From Lyophyllum atratum (lineage: Eukaryota > Basidiomycota > Agaricomycetes > Agaricales > Lyophyllaceae): DNA of 64,000 nt. How positions within the stretch are numbered: the stretch's first letter is position 1; every line of letters begins with the position of its first letter. This document shows, piece by piece, positions 12,083-23,202 of the stretch. The translations under genes and the position numbers were made by a program. The stretch spans positions 1-64,000 of the forward strand of contig JACGCN010000073.1 of assembly GCA_014905825.1 (NCBI GenBank), given 5' to 3'. A model generated the notes under the pieces. It ran no database searches and was not told the origin of the DNA. It was given only the letters and a program-made list of their open reading frames with translations.

Positions 12083-12681
12083 ATGTCGAGACCACCTATT
12101 AACCCTGACAAGACCGTTGCTGGCATCGCCCTCGACCCGCAAACCCTCCAACGCGTGATTCCTGAATCTAAACGGCCAGATGGATCGTAAGCTGATCGAT
12201 TTCAGTCGTACATCTGCCTTGTGCTGAAGCCATCATACCAAGTGTCCGCAAGCAGATCAAAATACGGCCGGGTTTCACGCCCCAGGAAGATGTTCGCAAA
12301 TTCAGAGGGACTCGACAGGCCCAGATGGATGCGACTGCCCTTCCTAAGGGCCACATAATCGGCTGGGCACCACCTACACAAAGTACGGCCCCATCTGCAT
12401 CTGCGAAGCCTATGAGCAAAAGCGCGAAGAAGAACGCGAAACGAAGAGAGAAGAAAGGCGACGAGAAGAAGCAGGATGTGCCAGATAATTGGGAGGATGA
12501 GGAAGAGGAAGGTGATGACGCTAAGGCGGCGGGCTCTGATGGGAAGAAGGTCGAGGGGGGCAGCCCGGCGGCTGAGCCAACTAAATCTGAGTCCAAGCGC
12601 CCCTCTCCTTCCGGATCCGATAACGCGCCTTCTACTGTCGATGAACTGTCGTCCAAACTGGGGAAGCTGGGGGTCAAATAG
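12083..12681 (+). CDS. PYM1: PYM homolog, exon junction complex disassembly factor
   Basis: Partner of Y14 and Mago, a small protein that removes exon junction complexes from translated mRNA by binding the Mago-Y14 dimer. Exon 1 is 12083-12186 and exon 2 is 12243-12681, giving 180 residues. The N-terminal Mago/Y14-binding block is clear (IPESKRPDG across the junction to SVRKQIKIRPGFTPQEDV), as is the short motif GHIIGWAPP. The remainder is basic (KSAKKNAKRREKKGDEKK) and then acidic, and ends in a helix ELSSKLGKLGVK that resembles the conserved C-terminal region of the family. The intron splits a Ser codon in the signature motif, which supports the splice choice. An EJC-recycling factor fits an intron-rich genome. 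Confidence 0.88.
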
Positions 12682-12900
12682 CTCTATCATGGTAGATGTC
12701 CATCACCTTTCATGGGTCTGTAAAACCAAAACAACTAATTAAGTGTGTAAGTATATGGGTGTTGGGGATATAGGTTGGTATACATGTAATGCTACAGTTA
12801 TAAGATTATATGTGTGATGTAATAGCGTGGATAGCATACCCTGCATCTATGCCTTGCTTTAGGAGTGCTAACAGCAGTGGGTCCCGCCCGCACAAAGGTC

Positions 12901-14116
12901 CTATGTCCATTCCGCCTTCTCCAATACGCCTTCTGCCTGCGTTTGACTAGAACCATTCCCTATTGTAGGAGGAGGCGCTGGCGCTGGAGGTTGGGGCCTC
13001 GGACGAATCTCCATAGATATGATAATGACGACGACGAAAGCCGAGAGTGTTACTTCGGAAAGGTTCAATAGCGGTAAGGATGGCATGGGAAAGAAACACC
13101 TACAAACGGCTCTCCGCATATTCTCCCATTTTATCTCTTCCACGTCGGTGCGGAGGTCGCTGACGCTCACAATAGCTTTACTGAGGAGCTCCTGATGGTG
13201 GTCGCGTCTCAGAATCATATATGATGTTTGACGGATGCCAACTGACCTCCATGACAATGTCTCGCTGCTTCAAGTCGGCCTTGGCCTCGTTTTTCCGACT
13301 TTCAACGTCCATCTGAATTCTGCGCGAAAATGAACTCAGAGCAAGACTCATATATAACGCGTCTGGACATACTCGTGTTTCAGGGTGCCAATGTCTTCCT
13401 TCATTTTGACATCTAACCGGTCAACTTCGCGGCGTAATGCAGCCGTCGCAGTTCGTATGGTGGCAGAGTCGTTTTTGGTCATCATTGTAATTTCTGCACG
13501 GAGCTCAGAGAGTGCGGCACGAAACAAGTAGGCTTGCTAGGGACACCGATGAGACCGGGCTTATATCGAAAGAAAAAAACAGTAGTCCACGTACATTATC
13601 GACATCCTGCACTGTGAGACCCTCTCGACGGACTTTATTCACGCGATCTACGAGCAAGGCGCGTGTAGCACGCATTAGGCTTCGGGCAGTCGGAGTCGGA
13701 AACGTCTTCTCCAGGGCCGCGAAGAAAGCATGAGTGTGGAACGGAGGGCTAGAGTATGTCGGGGCATGTGAATGCGCGATTTCCGTGGAGGGCACGCTGG
13801 ATATGGGTGAAATTGCTGACAATGGCTGATCTTGGGAGAAGTGCGAACCAGACCGGCTCGAACCGGGAGCGGAAGATGGATCAGAACCATCTCCTGTAGC
13901 GAAGGATTGTGACGACTGGGAGTTCCCCGAAGGATCTTTCGGGTGGGATAAAGAGACAGACGTGGAATCAGAGCTGGAATGGCTGCCGGAGGATGGAGGA
14001 TCCTTGATGGTATGCTCCATTTGTAGGGCCCGGTATGGCATTCGGTGAATTGATGTCCAGGATGGAGGCTTATCAGGTGGAATAAACCGGTAGACCCGGG
14101 GGAGATTGCGCAGCAT
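12901..14116 (-). CDS. DUF1640/CCDC90 family mitochondrial protein (FMP32/MCUR1-like)
   Basis: Member of the family that includes yeast Fmp32 and animal MCUR1/CCDC90B, inner-membrane coiled-coil proteins linked to respiratory chain assembly and calcium uniporter function. It starts at ATG 14116 with a plausible targeting sequence ([11 protein letters not shown]), followed by about 100 Ser/Pro-rich residues. The domain begins at [15 protein letters not shown] and includes [23 protein letters not shown]. After an intron at about 13532-13596 it continues [15 protein letters not shown], with a long coiled coil ([38 protein letters not shown]). Next is [16 protein letters not shown], and one membrane helix near the end precedes a Pro-rich tail and the stop at 12901. 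At least four introns. Its stop faces that of PYM 219 bp away. Confidence 0.82.
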
Positions 14117-14612
14117 AATGGTCGATTATTGGGATTATAGGCTATAGCGTTGTGGAAATAAGCAAGATGGATGTTGACATTTGTTATGTATCAGAGCTGT
14201 CGGCATCTACTGAAGGGCCTCTCTTGAAGTTGATCGTGACCGTCTAGGGCGTTTCTGCTGAATGATAGCCTGTGTACAGACCATTCTCAGTAAAGCCTGC
14301 GCTACGCATACGAGTCTCATCTGCGATTTATCATTATAGAACTCATAGCATGCTGAGCTGTCCCCCTTTAGATCTCTACCATCATCATGTCCCAAAGGAC
14401 CTTCGTTGACTGCCTGACCAGTGACTGAGCATGATATGCATAAGCCTCTGGAAACAGACAGCACTTTTACTCATCTCTCGTTGTATCTGATGGCTATGCC
14501 CAGCATCGATTTAGGCGCCCATCTTTGTAAGATCGATGATGTTACTCTGGGTTACCGAGATCTATATCCAAAGCCACCGCGAAATCCGACGAACCAGTAG
14601 TCCCCCATCAAC
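14117..14612. other. divergent intergenic, two promoters
   Basis: About 500 bases between the FMP32-like start (minus strand) and the GST start (plus strand). It should hold both promoters. Only weak open frames are present and none looks coding. Confidence 0.45.
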
Positions 14613-15694
14613 ATGTCGCAATCCACCTCGAAACTAAGCTTCTACACCAATCACCTGTCTCCGAATGGCCTCAAAGTCTCAATCTACCTCGAAGAACTTC
14701 GTGCCAAGGATCCCAGCTTCGAGTACACGTACGCGATCTCGCTTCCTTCGAGTTTTTCACGTATGATGAAATATCGCCCCTTAGAATTGAAAGAGTCGAC
14801 CTATCGAAAGGAACCCACAAGGTGTGACCACTTATTCTCGGTTCGATATGTCGTAACGAGCGAGGGCGTCAGGAACCTTGGTTCATCAAACTGAACCCTA
14901 ACGGACGCATTCCGCTTCTCGTCGATCACACTCGGGATGACTTCCCGATTTTCGAAAGCGCGGCGATCTTGATGTATCTCGAGCAGAACTTCGACACCAA
15001 GAAGGCATTCTCCTTTGATGCCCAAAAGTTCCCTAAAGAGCATAGCTCGATGCTTCAGTGGATTTTCTTCTCTGTAAGGCAATATTTTTTTAGACTAATA
15101 ACGTCCGAACTCACTGGTCTGGTTTTCATCTAGCATGGAGGCCTCGGTCCGATGCAAGGACAAGGTAAGCTACATCCTGACGGAGACATGGAACGACTTC
15201 ATTGGCTCTCGGCTGTTTGATAGCCCATTTCTTCCTTCATTACTGCCCGGAGGACGTCCCATATAGCAAAACGAGTCAGTGCCATATATCTATTTTCTAA
15301 TATGAAACTATACTCATACCCACCTTCTAGGGTATCGCGACGAGACAAAACGACTCTACGGTGTTCTTGATATTGGACTCGCCGACCGCGACTGGCTCGT
15401 GGGTCCCGGCCGTGGACGCTTTACTATAGCCGACGCGAACGCCCTTCCTTGGTAAAATATTTACCATGCCCATGAGGCGCCAATGAAACTGATGGCTGTG
15501 GTGCCTTCTAGGGTTCGCCTCCATACTCGGGCTGGAATTCAAGCACTCGATGAATGGCCGAACCTCAAGGTACGTGCGGTCTCTCGTATTTATGTCTTTG
15601 CTTCTTCGCAGGGCTAATAAAAATACAGGCCTGGTTTTTGCGCAGTTCTGAGCGTCCGGGCGTAAAAGCTGCCATTCGGTCGGTGGCTTTGTAA
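14613..15694 (+). CDS. glutathione S-transferase, Ure2-like (copy 1)
   Basis: Cytosolic glutathione transferase of the fungal Ure2p-like class. It starts MSQSTSKLSFYTNHLSPNG, the thioredoxin-fold N terminus, then KVSIYLEEL. An intron starts within EYT at about 14727, followed by IERVDLSKGTHK. The next exon carries [18 protein letters not shown], the glutathione-site cis-proline region, then IFESAAILMYLEQNFD. Later exons give the all-helical C-terminal domain: [56 protein letters not shown] and a last exon ending AAIRSVAL with TAA at 15692. Seven or so introns. The order of exons and wording of motifs closely parallel the convergent copy at 16139-17192, so the two are likely paralogs. Confidence 0.87.
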
Positions 15695-16138
15695 TGTTGT
15701 AAATGCATAGTATATTTATTAGGACTTCCATGAAGTATGTTATTGATAATGTTGAACATTAAAATACTTTGCGCGCACCAGATAATTGTCGAGGGATGCC
15801 TTCCGATCTGTCACAATATGTAGCCCAGATGGGTTTGTAATAGTCGGAATTTATCCCATGCGTAGGTACAGGAGCCTCAAGTCGACAAAGGCTCGAGTCG
15901 AATATTCAAATATTCATGCCCCCCATGGACCCGTTAGACCGATGTAGAGCGGCTCCGCTCAAGAAGTTTGTCGACGTTCGACTCAGGCTGTTTGTGATCA
16001 ATTGACATTCAGAGTCAGATATATGAGTCTTCATTACAGGGCTGTAAAGGTTTTCCAAACGTCGGATAGAAGTGGCACACCATGATACATAAACTTATAT
16101 GGGAGCGACTATAGACAACTGGAATAATGCAGCGCTTA
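15695..16138. other. convergent 3' intergenic between GST genes
   Basis: About 440 A/T-leaning bases between the stops of two inverted GST genes. No gene, repeat arm or mobile element recognised. Confidence 0.45.
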
Positions 16139-17192
16139 TTACTTTCCAACCTCGAGACCCGCCGCAACTGCTGGCCTCGCCACAGTGCGCTCGACCCAAG
16201 CCTGTGCAAAAGGATCAGCAATGCTTGTAACATCGCGAGGTCTCGCAGTACCTTGACATTGGGCCACTCGTCCAGAGTTTCAATGCCGCTAAAGGCATGA
16301 ATCCTAACCCTGAAAGATAGACTTCAGTTTCCGGTGGTTTGCAGAAAGCAATAGGCTACTTACCAAGGGACAGTCTTGATGTCAGTGATGGTATATTTAC
16401 CCTTGCCGGGTCCAACAAGCCAGTCACGGTCCTTCAGGCGGATTTCAAGAACACCGTACAGGCGTTTAGTCTCTTCGATGTAACCTGTATCGATGGAGTT
16501 TGAGAACCGCCATATCTCGCGACAGGAATTGGCATACGCTTCTTCGCATAGGGGATATCCTCAGGCGCAAACTTGTTGAAGTGGTTGGCTGAATATATGC
16601 GTCAGATGGCGAGATGTATGCGCCAATGATGTGCTCCAACCTTGTCCTTGCATGGGGCCAACACCTCCGTGCTGAAAACAATAAAGGTAAAAAAGTGTAC
16701 CATCGCAGGTACAGCTTGTCTGTGGCTTACAGCGAAGAACATCCACTGAAGTAGTTCACTGTACTCATTGGGGCTCTGGACGGGATCATACCAGAATTTC
16801 AGATCCTTATCATAGTTGTGAGCCAAATACAACAAGATCGCGGCGGTCTCGAAGACGGCGAAATTGTCGCGACGTCGATCGACCAGGACGGGGATTCTTC
16901 CGTTCGGATTGAGTTTGAGGAACCAGGGTTCCTGAGATGCTGTATTGATCCTAAACTGGACAAGCAATTGAATCGCAGATACATACCTTCTGCACGTTCT
17001 TGCTGATGTCTATTTTCTCGACACTGCAGAACAACACGATCAATCGATGGCTCGCCCACGATCAAACACTCCCGCTCACTCGTAGTCGATTCCGGGGTAA
17101 GCGGCCTTGAGCTCTTCAAGAAAGACTGAGGTTTGGAAGCCGTTGGGTGTGGGGAAAGTGTACAAGACGAAGGGTTTAGAGGAGGTGGACAT
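16139..17192 (-). CDS. glutathione S-transferase, Ure2-like (copy 2)
   Basis: Second glutathione transferase of the Ure2p-like class, inverted relative to the first. The start ATG at 17192 gives [20 protein letters not shown], then [18 protein letters not shown], an intron, [20 protein letters not shown] and [18 protein letters not shown]. Further exons give [27 protein letters not shown] (the Tyr codon is split by an intron at about 16482-16540), [29 protein letters not shown] and a C-terminal stretch with [22 protein letters not shown] is at 16139. It is intact. Motif order and length match copy 1, with differences in about half of positions by eye. Likely role is detoxification or redox, with unknown substrate. 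Confidence 0.87.
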
Positions 17193-17352
17193 TGTTGGAG
17201 ATGGGGATGTGAGGATTTGCTGACCGGTTATATATGCGAGGAGACGCGTGACATCATGCCAACGAAGGATTTCACTCAGGTTACAAATCTTCGCTGAATC
17301 AGCGCACACTGTAGGATTACGAATGGAAAGGGGGGACGTAGAGTAAAAGCCT

Positions 17353-17686
17353 TTAGTTGCTAGGTAACCCTGATCCTGGTACGTTCGTTGCGCTCTTCTC
17401 CGGCGTGTACTCGAACTGCGAGCCTATGATATTACCGCGGAAGCGTTTCCTCATGTCAAGCTATGGAACCACGTTAGATGAAAGACACATGAGAGGTGAA
17501 AAAGGCGCTCACCATGCCCCGTTTGCATTCGAATGTTGCCTTCCGAAGTGACTGGCATTCCTCGGGCAGTTCATCGGCGTGGTGCTTCAAGCAGTCGGAT
17601 GGCAGGTTCCCCTGTTTCAGTACACAATTAGAGTGCATTAAACAGTCCTTGAGTGCAGCGATAAGATTCTGGCATGAGGACGCCAT
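17353..17686 (-). CDS. PET191: cytochrome c oxidase assembly factor PET191/COA5
   Basis: Homolog of yeast Pet191 (human COA5), a small intermembrane-space twin-CX9C protein needed to assemble cytochrome c oxidase. Exon 1 (17513-17686) encodes 58 residues with cysteines at 5, 15, 21, 32, 44 and 54. C5-X9-C15 and C44-X9-C54 give the CX9C pairs, and the block EECQSLRKATFECKRGM is diagnostic. Intron 17461-17512 is GT..AG. Exon 2 adds the expected LDMRKRFRGN and ends PGSGLPSN with TAA at 17353, for 93 residues in all. Proteins of this kind enter mitochondria through the Mia40 pathway without a presequence, which fits the absence of one here. It shares a 133-bp divergent promoter with IBA57. Confidence 0.93.
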
Positions 17687-17819
17687 TTATGCAGCTCGGA
17701 AGCCGAGACGGGTACTGGGGCCCTCCCAATTGTCGCGGTGGGGACAGAGAGCAAAATCTGGCGTCACGTGGGATTTGACGCGTCCTGAATTGGAACGCCC
17801 AACACTCAGTCGGAGCACA

Positions 17820-19147
17820 ATGCGTCCTGCAGTCCTCCAAACTCTCGTCAGAAACATCCCGACTGTGGCCCCGGTCCCAAACAGAGCTGTATTGTCCTTG
17901 TCTGGATCCCACCTCTCCGAGTTTCTCAATGGAATCACCTCCTCACTTGTGCATGAGCCAATAAAAGGCCCCCTTTACACTGCCTTGTTACATGCCCAGG
18001 CACGCACGGTCGTATTGAATAATCCTATTCAACATTGACAGAGACATTATCATCATTTCAGGGAAAAGTTCTCTACGATATCTTCTTGTACACGTCGTCG
18101 GATGCTGCTGGGAAACGCAGTTACCTCTTGGATTACGACCCTCGACCGTCCGAAGCCCCGCCGTTGATGACTCTGCTGAAACGATACGTTCTGCGATCAA
18201 AAGTCAAGATTAGGGACGTCTCAGAACAATACGATGTCTGGGCAGCCTGGGGGAACTCGACGCCAGAACCACAAAGACAGTGGACATGGGCACGGAGTGG
18301 GGTAGTGGAACCTAAGTGGAATGCGCATGAATGGCCATGGGGAATGAAGGACGAATCAATCTTGGACAGAAGGGCTGTAGGAATGGGTAGGCGCTTCCTG
18401 GTCCAGAAAGGAACCCTCCGTGTGTGATTCATCTTCGGTATGATATAATATTCAACTAACAAGCTCATACCGAGCAGCACAGGAAACCTCTGACCACGAG
18501 TTGGCTTCTTCGGATGACTATACCCTCCACCGCATTCTGCATGGTGTACCAGAAGGACAAGTGGATATGCCTGCCATGCAATGCTTTCCTATGGAGTCTA
18601 ACCTGGACATTATGGGTGGATGTAACAGACTTCATTTTTGCCTGACAGTGCCTCACTGATATACCTTTCACTCAGTGGACTTTCGGAAGGGCTGCTATGT
18701 AGGTCAAGAGCTAACTGTCCGCACATACCATACCGGTGTTATTCGTAAAAGGATTCTCCCTGTGGTCATACACAAACCACATCAGTGGTAAGGGCTTGTT
18801 CTGATAGCTCCCAGACAATTCTCATCCATGTTGTGTCTTCCAGGGCTCCAGAAGTTGTGAAACCAACACCCGATGCCCCTTCTTTTCCGGCCAGTTTGAC
18901 TATCATGCCGACCGTTATCCGCAAAGATGACAGCCGAATCATTCCCCGACCCCGGGGGGTAGGGAAGTTGTTGTCGACCCATCAAGGCGTGGCATTAGCG
19001 CTCTTGCGGCTTGAGCAGGTTGAGGCTGCTGAGAGGGGTGATCTCATGTTTGAATTTATGAGTGAGGACTCAGCTCGGGAGAGCGTAGGTACATGGTCAC
19101 TGTCGCACTGGTGGCCAGATTGGTGGCCGCATCAGCCAGAGGAATGA
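17820..19147 (+). CDS. IBA57: IBA57, mitochondrial 4Fe-4S assembly factor
   Basis: GcvT/YgfZ-like protein that acts with ISCA proteins late in mitochondrial iron-sulfur assembly and is needed for aconitase and lipoyl synthase. The start ATG at 17820 gives an Arg-containing, acid-free presequence ([22 protein letters not shown]), then the folate-fold start [13 protein letters not shown]. After an intron comes [11 protein letters not shown], and later [15 protein letters not shown]. The family signature [17 protein letters not shown] lies near 18686-18737. The C-terminal barrel follows ([20 protein letters not shown]), and the tail is Trp-rich ([14 protein letters not shown]) before TGA at 19145. 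Four introns or so. All signature residues are present. It ends 99 bp from the convergent phosphopantetheinyl transferase. Confidence 0.93.
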
Positions 19148-19245
19148 TGGAAATATAGAATATATATCGAGGCTTTTGGGGAAATGATACCTCGACCACT
19201 CAATATGCCCTTACGGTGCTCAAAGATGGCTATTGTCAGGCAGCA

Positions 19246-19694
19246 TCAGAGGGTGGATTCAATTGTAACAGACGCAAGAACATAATCTCCATCGTGGCTA
19301 ACTGAAAGGTGAATTGGACCGATTTTGGATTTGTCTGCAACAATGATAGGGCGATAGACCAATACGGGTTTGGTGCGTACAGCGCCTTCGCCCAATCCAC
19401 GATATGCCAGTTCTTTCCAGGTAGGCCGCACCGTCGGATACATAGCCTTGTACGCCGCTTCCTTTATACCCCAGCTAATCACGTAAGGTAACTTTCAGCG
19501 AAAGTGGCCTGAACGACGTACCGGACAGCGAGAAAACGCACTTGGCGAGAAACATCAGCGGACGACAGTGACTCCCATTGAGAAAATTCCTCCTGGCTGA
19601 GGATACGAGAGGGAAGTCGGCAGCCTCTTCGCTGCAACAAAGCAGCGATGCGGGGGATATGAACAACATCCACGCCAACGCCCAGGATGGCCAT
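19246..19694 (-). CDS. PPT2: AcpS-type 4'-phosphopantetheinyl transferase (PPT2-like)
   Basis: Holo-ACP synthase that moves phosphopantetheine from CoA to the serine of acyl carrier protein. The stand-alone short AcpS form in fungi is the mitochondrial Ppt2 type. It starts MAILGVGVDVVHIPRI at 19694, including the Mg-binding Asp of GVDVV, then SRILSQEEFSQWE and FLAVR. A 47-nt intron splits the Arg codon and leads to WGIKEAAYKAM with the catalytic Glu, and the protein ends IHLSVSHDGDYVLASVTIES. About 133 residues, the usual length for the family. No typical presequence is visible from this ATG. It is divergent from ELP2 with 113 bp between starts. Its product would feed mitochondrial fatty acid and lipoate synthesis, the process that also depends on IBA57 next door. 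Confidence 0.9.
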
Positions 19695-19807
19695 GGATGA
19701 TGGCGGTCACGAAAAATCCCTGATTTTGAGCTCAGATCCAAATCAGGATATCGACTCCGAGATTAGATTTCGACTTCTTACACCCAGACCCAACATTTTA
19801 TGGAATC

Positions 19808-22800
19808 ATGGCTTCTTCGACCGCTTACATAGCTGCGGCCACCAACAGGTACCCTCAAGCTGCGAGTATCTCTCCATCCTCACTTGCGGCCTTTGGTTCC
19901 TCCAACTTAGTCGCGTTATGGAACATAGCTGTGCGTATATATTCTGAACCCGTTGAACCCATCTTATGGACTTGTGCAGGACGAGGAGGGTCGCGGCGTG
20001 TCGGAGACTCTCCCAGGGCACGAGGGCCTTGTCACTTGTGTTCGGTTTGTCTCAGACGCGACGTTCGTCAGTGCAGACGACCGGGGAGTGCTTATCCACT
20101 GGAGGAGACTTGGAGATCAGGCACGCATTCTGGATACTGTTCACCCTCGATACCTTAATAAATGTGCACTCGTTTTCAGTGGAAGTCGTCTGGAAAGATT
20201 CAGGCTCATACCAAAGCAATTTCCTCTCTATGCATACTCGATGACTGGGTTGCAACTGGCTCGTCTGACGCCTCTGTCAAAATTTGGAAAATTGTGCCTG
20301 GTGCTGAAGAATCAGGCAGGAGTTGGAACACTTCGATACTGGATTGGTATTCATTGACATTTTTTTGTTACAGATAATCTAGTGGAGGAGCAACTCATTT
20401 CCTTGCGAGGAAAATATCCGCTTGCTCTCTCCTTGTCGTACCTTCCGCAATCGAAAGGTCCGTTAACGCGTTTAACTGTGCCTCCATGACGACTGATTCC
20501 CTTGAACTCGCAGTAATTGTTCTTGCTATCGCCGGAACCGACAGCAATATACAGATATGGGCTCGATCAGACAACCTCGTACGCCCTTTTTGAGCTCGCG
20601 TCTTCTTTCAGGTAGCTGAAGTGTTCATAGTTCGTACACGCTTCGAGTCTTGCAGGTCACGAAGATTGGGTCAAAGCACTAGACTTCCTGCCACCAAGCA
20701 CTGGAGACCAGCCTCTCGTCTTAGCCTCAGGATCGCAGGACGCGACTATCAGATTATGGTCTATAGAGCCCTGGGCCAGAGAGAGGGCCCTACCCCAAAA
20801 TCCTCGGGCAGATGCTCTGAATGACGAACTACTAGATGCATTTGAGGCATCACTAGGAGACGTCGGCGAAGCTGAGGAAGGAGGAAAGCAGATCTCGTTA
20901 AAGCGACACATATTGACAGTCAAGGCTGACCAGGGGAGGTAGAGCATATTCTATCTGTGCACGACTGAGGAAACTTATCTTCATCGCAGCTCTCAGCAAT
21001 ACTCAATAACTTTTGACGCTCTCCTCATCGGACATGAGGCAGGTGTTACATCCCTTGCTTGGCAGCCGCTTTCGCCTGGTTCTGTGCCAACCCTGCTATC
21101 GACTTCGACAGATTCTTCTGTGATCTTATGGTCACCCTCAACCGTTGTAACGCCCACACAGGATGGATCGACCTCTATATGGATTAACCGTCAGCGATTC
21201 GGAGACATTGGCGGCCAGCGGCTAGGAGGCTTTGTTGGCGGTGCGTGGGCCAAGAAAGGACGTGAAGCCCTGGCTTGGGGGTGGGCTGGAGGCTGGAGAC
21301 GATGGATATGTGATACTTCCCCCAAACATGCCCACGAAGAGGTCTGGTCTGAGTCTGGTGCGATCAGCGGTCACAATGGGCCAGTGAAGGGCCTTGATTG
21401 GAGCCCAGCTGGAACCTATCTGCTCTCCGTAGGGTAAGCCCAGCACTCGATTGTTCCCATGCGTGACTAACCATCTATATAGCCTTGACCAGACAACCAG
21501 AATACATGGTGCAATACCGGCTGCTGAGAAGGATAAACACACGTGGCACGAACTTAGCCGTCCTCAGGTGCATGGATACGACCTTCTCGATGCCGCATTC
21601 ATCGATCCCCTGCGATTCGTGAGTATTGCTGATGAGAAAGTTGTCCGAGTTTTCGAAGCTCCGGGAGGTTTTGTCGATCTTGCTGAGGGATTAGATGTCG
21701 CCAAGTTCGCCGAGAGCGAGGTATCTTATTTGATGTTCTCGGCGTAGCTTTGACTGATTGGGTCTCTGTAGCATAATCGACCCCTGGGTGCCAGTGTTCC
21801 GCCCCTTGGACTGTCAAACAAAGCGATGGAAGATGGTCGGCCGCATTTAACAACCTATATCTATGATTGTGGCTGATTTTCTCTTTCAGCACGATCTCAG
21901 GAAACTGTCAGGCAAACCAAAAGAAGGCGGCATTTTGAAGGGGAGCTTGCTTCCACCACTCTTTGGCCAGAGATTGAGAAGGTTTTCGGGCATGGATATG
22001 AGGCAAGATCTTAAAACTCTACTATTGACAATGCATTTAATTTCATTTCCGTTTACAGTCCATGACTTTAGCAGTTTCCCCGAAGAAGCGACTCATCGCG
22101 ACCGCTTGCAAAGCGACGACGCCTGAACATGCCGTTGTCCGGGTATATGACACAGCAACATACAAGCTTGTCGGGCACCCTCTAGAAGGCCATTCATTGA
22201 CCGTGACAAGGATAGCTTTCAGCCCCGATGAGAAGTTTGTCCTATCCGTCTCCAGAGATAGGTCGTGGAGGTTGTTTGAAGCTCAGGAAAGCGGTGGTCC
22301 GTATTTTGCGCTAGTTACCTCGCGGCATTTTTCACTGACCAGATGCTCGACTGAAAGGTTTTATCCCGGTTGCAGCAGACAAGTCTCATGGGCGAATTAT
22401 ATGGGATTGTGCCTGGGCTGTTGAGGGGGATGTTTTTGCAACTGCGTCTCGAGACAAAACAGTAAGGCCGAGATTCATCGTCCGCAACCGGGTCGGATGA
22501 TTCACTGTAACTATCAGGTCAAGATATGGCAGCAACAAGAGGCGAAAAAGTGGCAGGCTGTGGAAACAATCAAGACTAACGCCCCTGGGACTGCCGTTGC
22601 TTTCTCTCCGGGGACTACGTTACATCGGTTAGTGCTATCCAAACCGTGTCTGCGAGAATCGTGATACATTGTAACGCTTACAGGCGAAGACTTGCCATTG
22701 GATTGGAAAATGGAGAAATCCTCATTTACTCTGCCCCGCAAACATCTGCGGCACCATGGCGTCATGACATGACAATACCCTCGAGGTTTGCGCCTCTTTG

Positions 22801-22964
22801 AAGCGACCCTATAGATGTTAACCTTGTGTTACAGCCGCGCTCACATCAATCAAATACACAGGCTCTCCTGGCAGCCAACTGAATTAGACGTTCCAACCAG
22901 GCTTGCAAGCTGCAGTGAGGATGGTACACTGAAAATAACGATTGTTCAAATGGCTAAAGAGTAA
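19808..22964 (+). CDS. ELP2: Elongator complex subunit 2 (WD40)
   Basis: WD40 protein of the Elongator complex, which modifies wobble uridine 34 of tRNAs; Elp2 is a structural subunit made of two beta-propellers. The ATG at 19808 gives MASSTAYIAAATNRYP, then blades such as LPGHEGLVTCVRF, IQAHTKAISSLC with ATGSSDASVKIW, GHEDWVKALDFLPP with ASGSQDATIRLWSIEPW, and LIGHEAGVTSLAWQP with STSTDSSVILW. The Elp2-specific block RLGGFVGGAWAKKGREALAW is followed by GHNGPVKGLDWSPAGTYLLSVG and TWHELSRPQVHGYDL. Second-propeller blades continue (GHSLTVTRIAFSPDEKFVLSVS), and the last exon ends LKITIVQMAKE with TAA at 22962. More than ten introns. Intact as far as can be read. Confidence 0.92.
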
Positions 22965-23202
22965 CAATGGTTCCGATGACTACGAGTGAAAGGAAAGCTG
23001 ATATACAATGTGGGAGAACAGGGGTTGACAACCCAGACGAGTACTTGATAAGGAGACAAAAATATACTTGGTAAGGAAACAACTTCAGTAGATATGGGGT
23101 GCAATATAAGGGTATCGGACAGGGGTGTGTTGTGCAGTATAGCGGGAAGGCGAAAAACAGCAAACATGGATAGGGATACAAGGTCATCTCGGGGTCATAG
23201 GG

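Noticed and set aside
12168..12690. Minus-strand frames opposite PYM
   Set aside because: Mirror of the charged Lys/Glu/Ser region of PYM; the plus strand has the family signature and a phased intron.
14613..19694. GSTs plus a phosphopantetheinyl transferase as a secondary-metabolite cluster
   Set aside because: The transferase is the short AcpS type, not the Sfp type, and no polyketide or peptide synthase, oxidase or cluster regulator is nearby.
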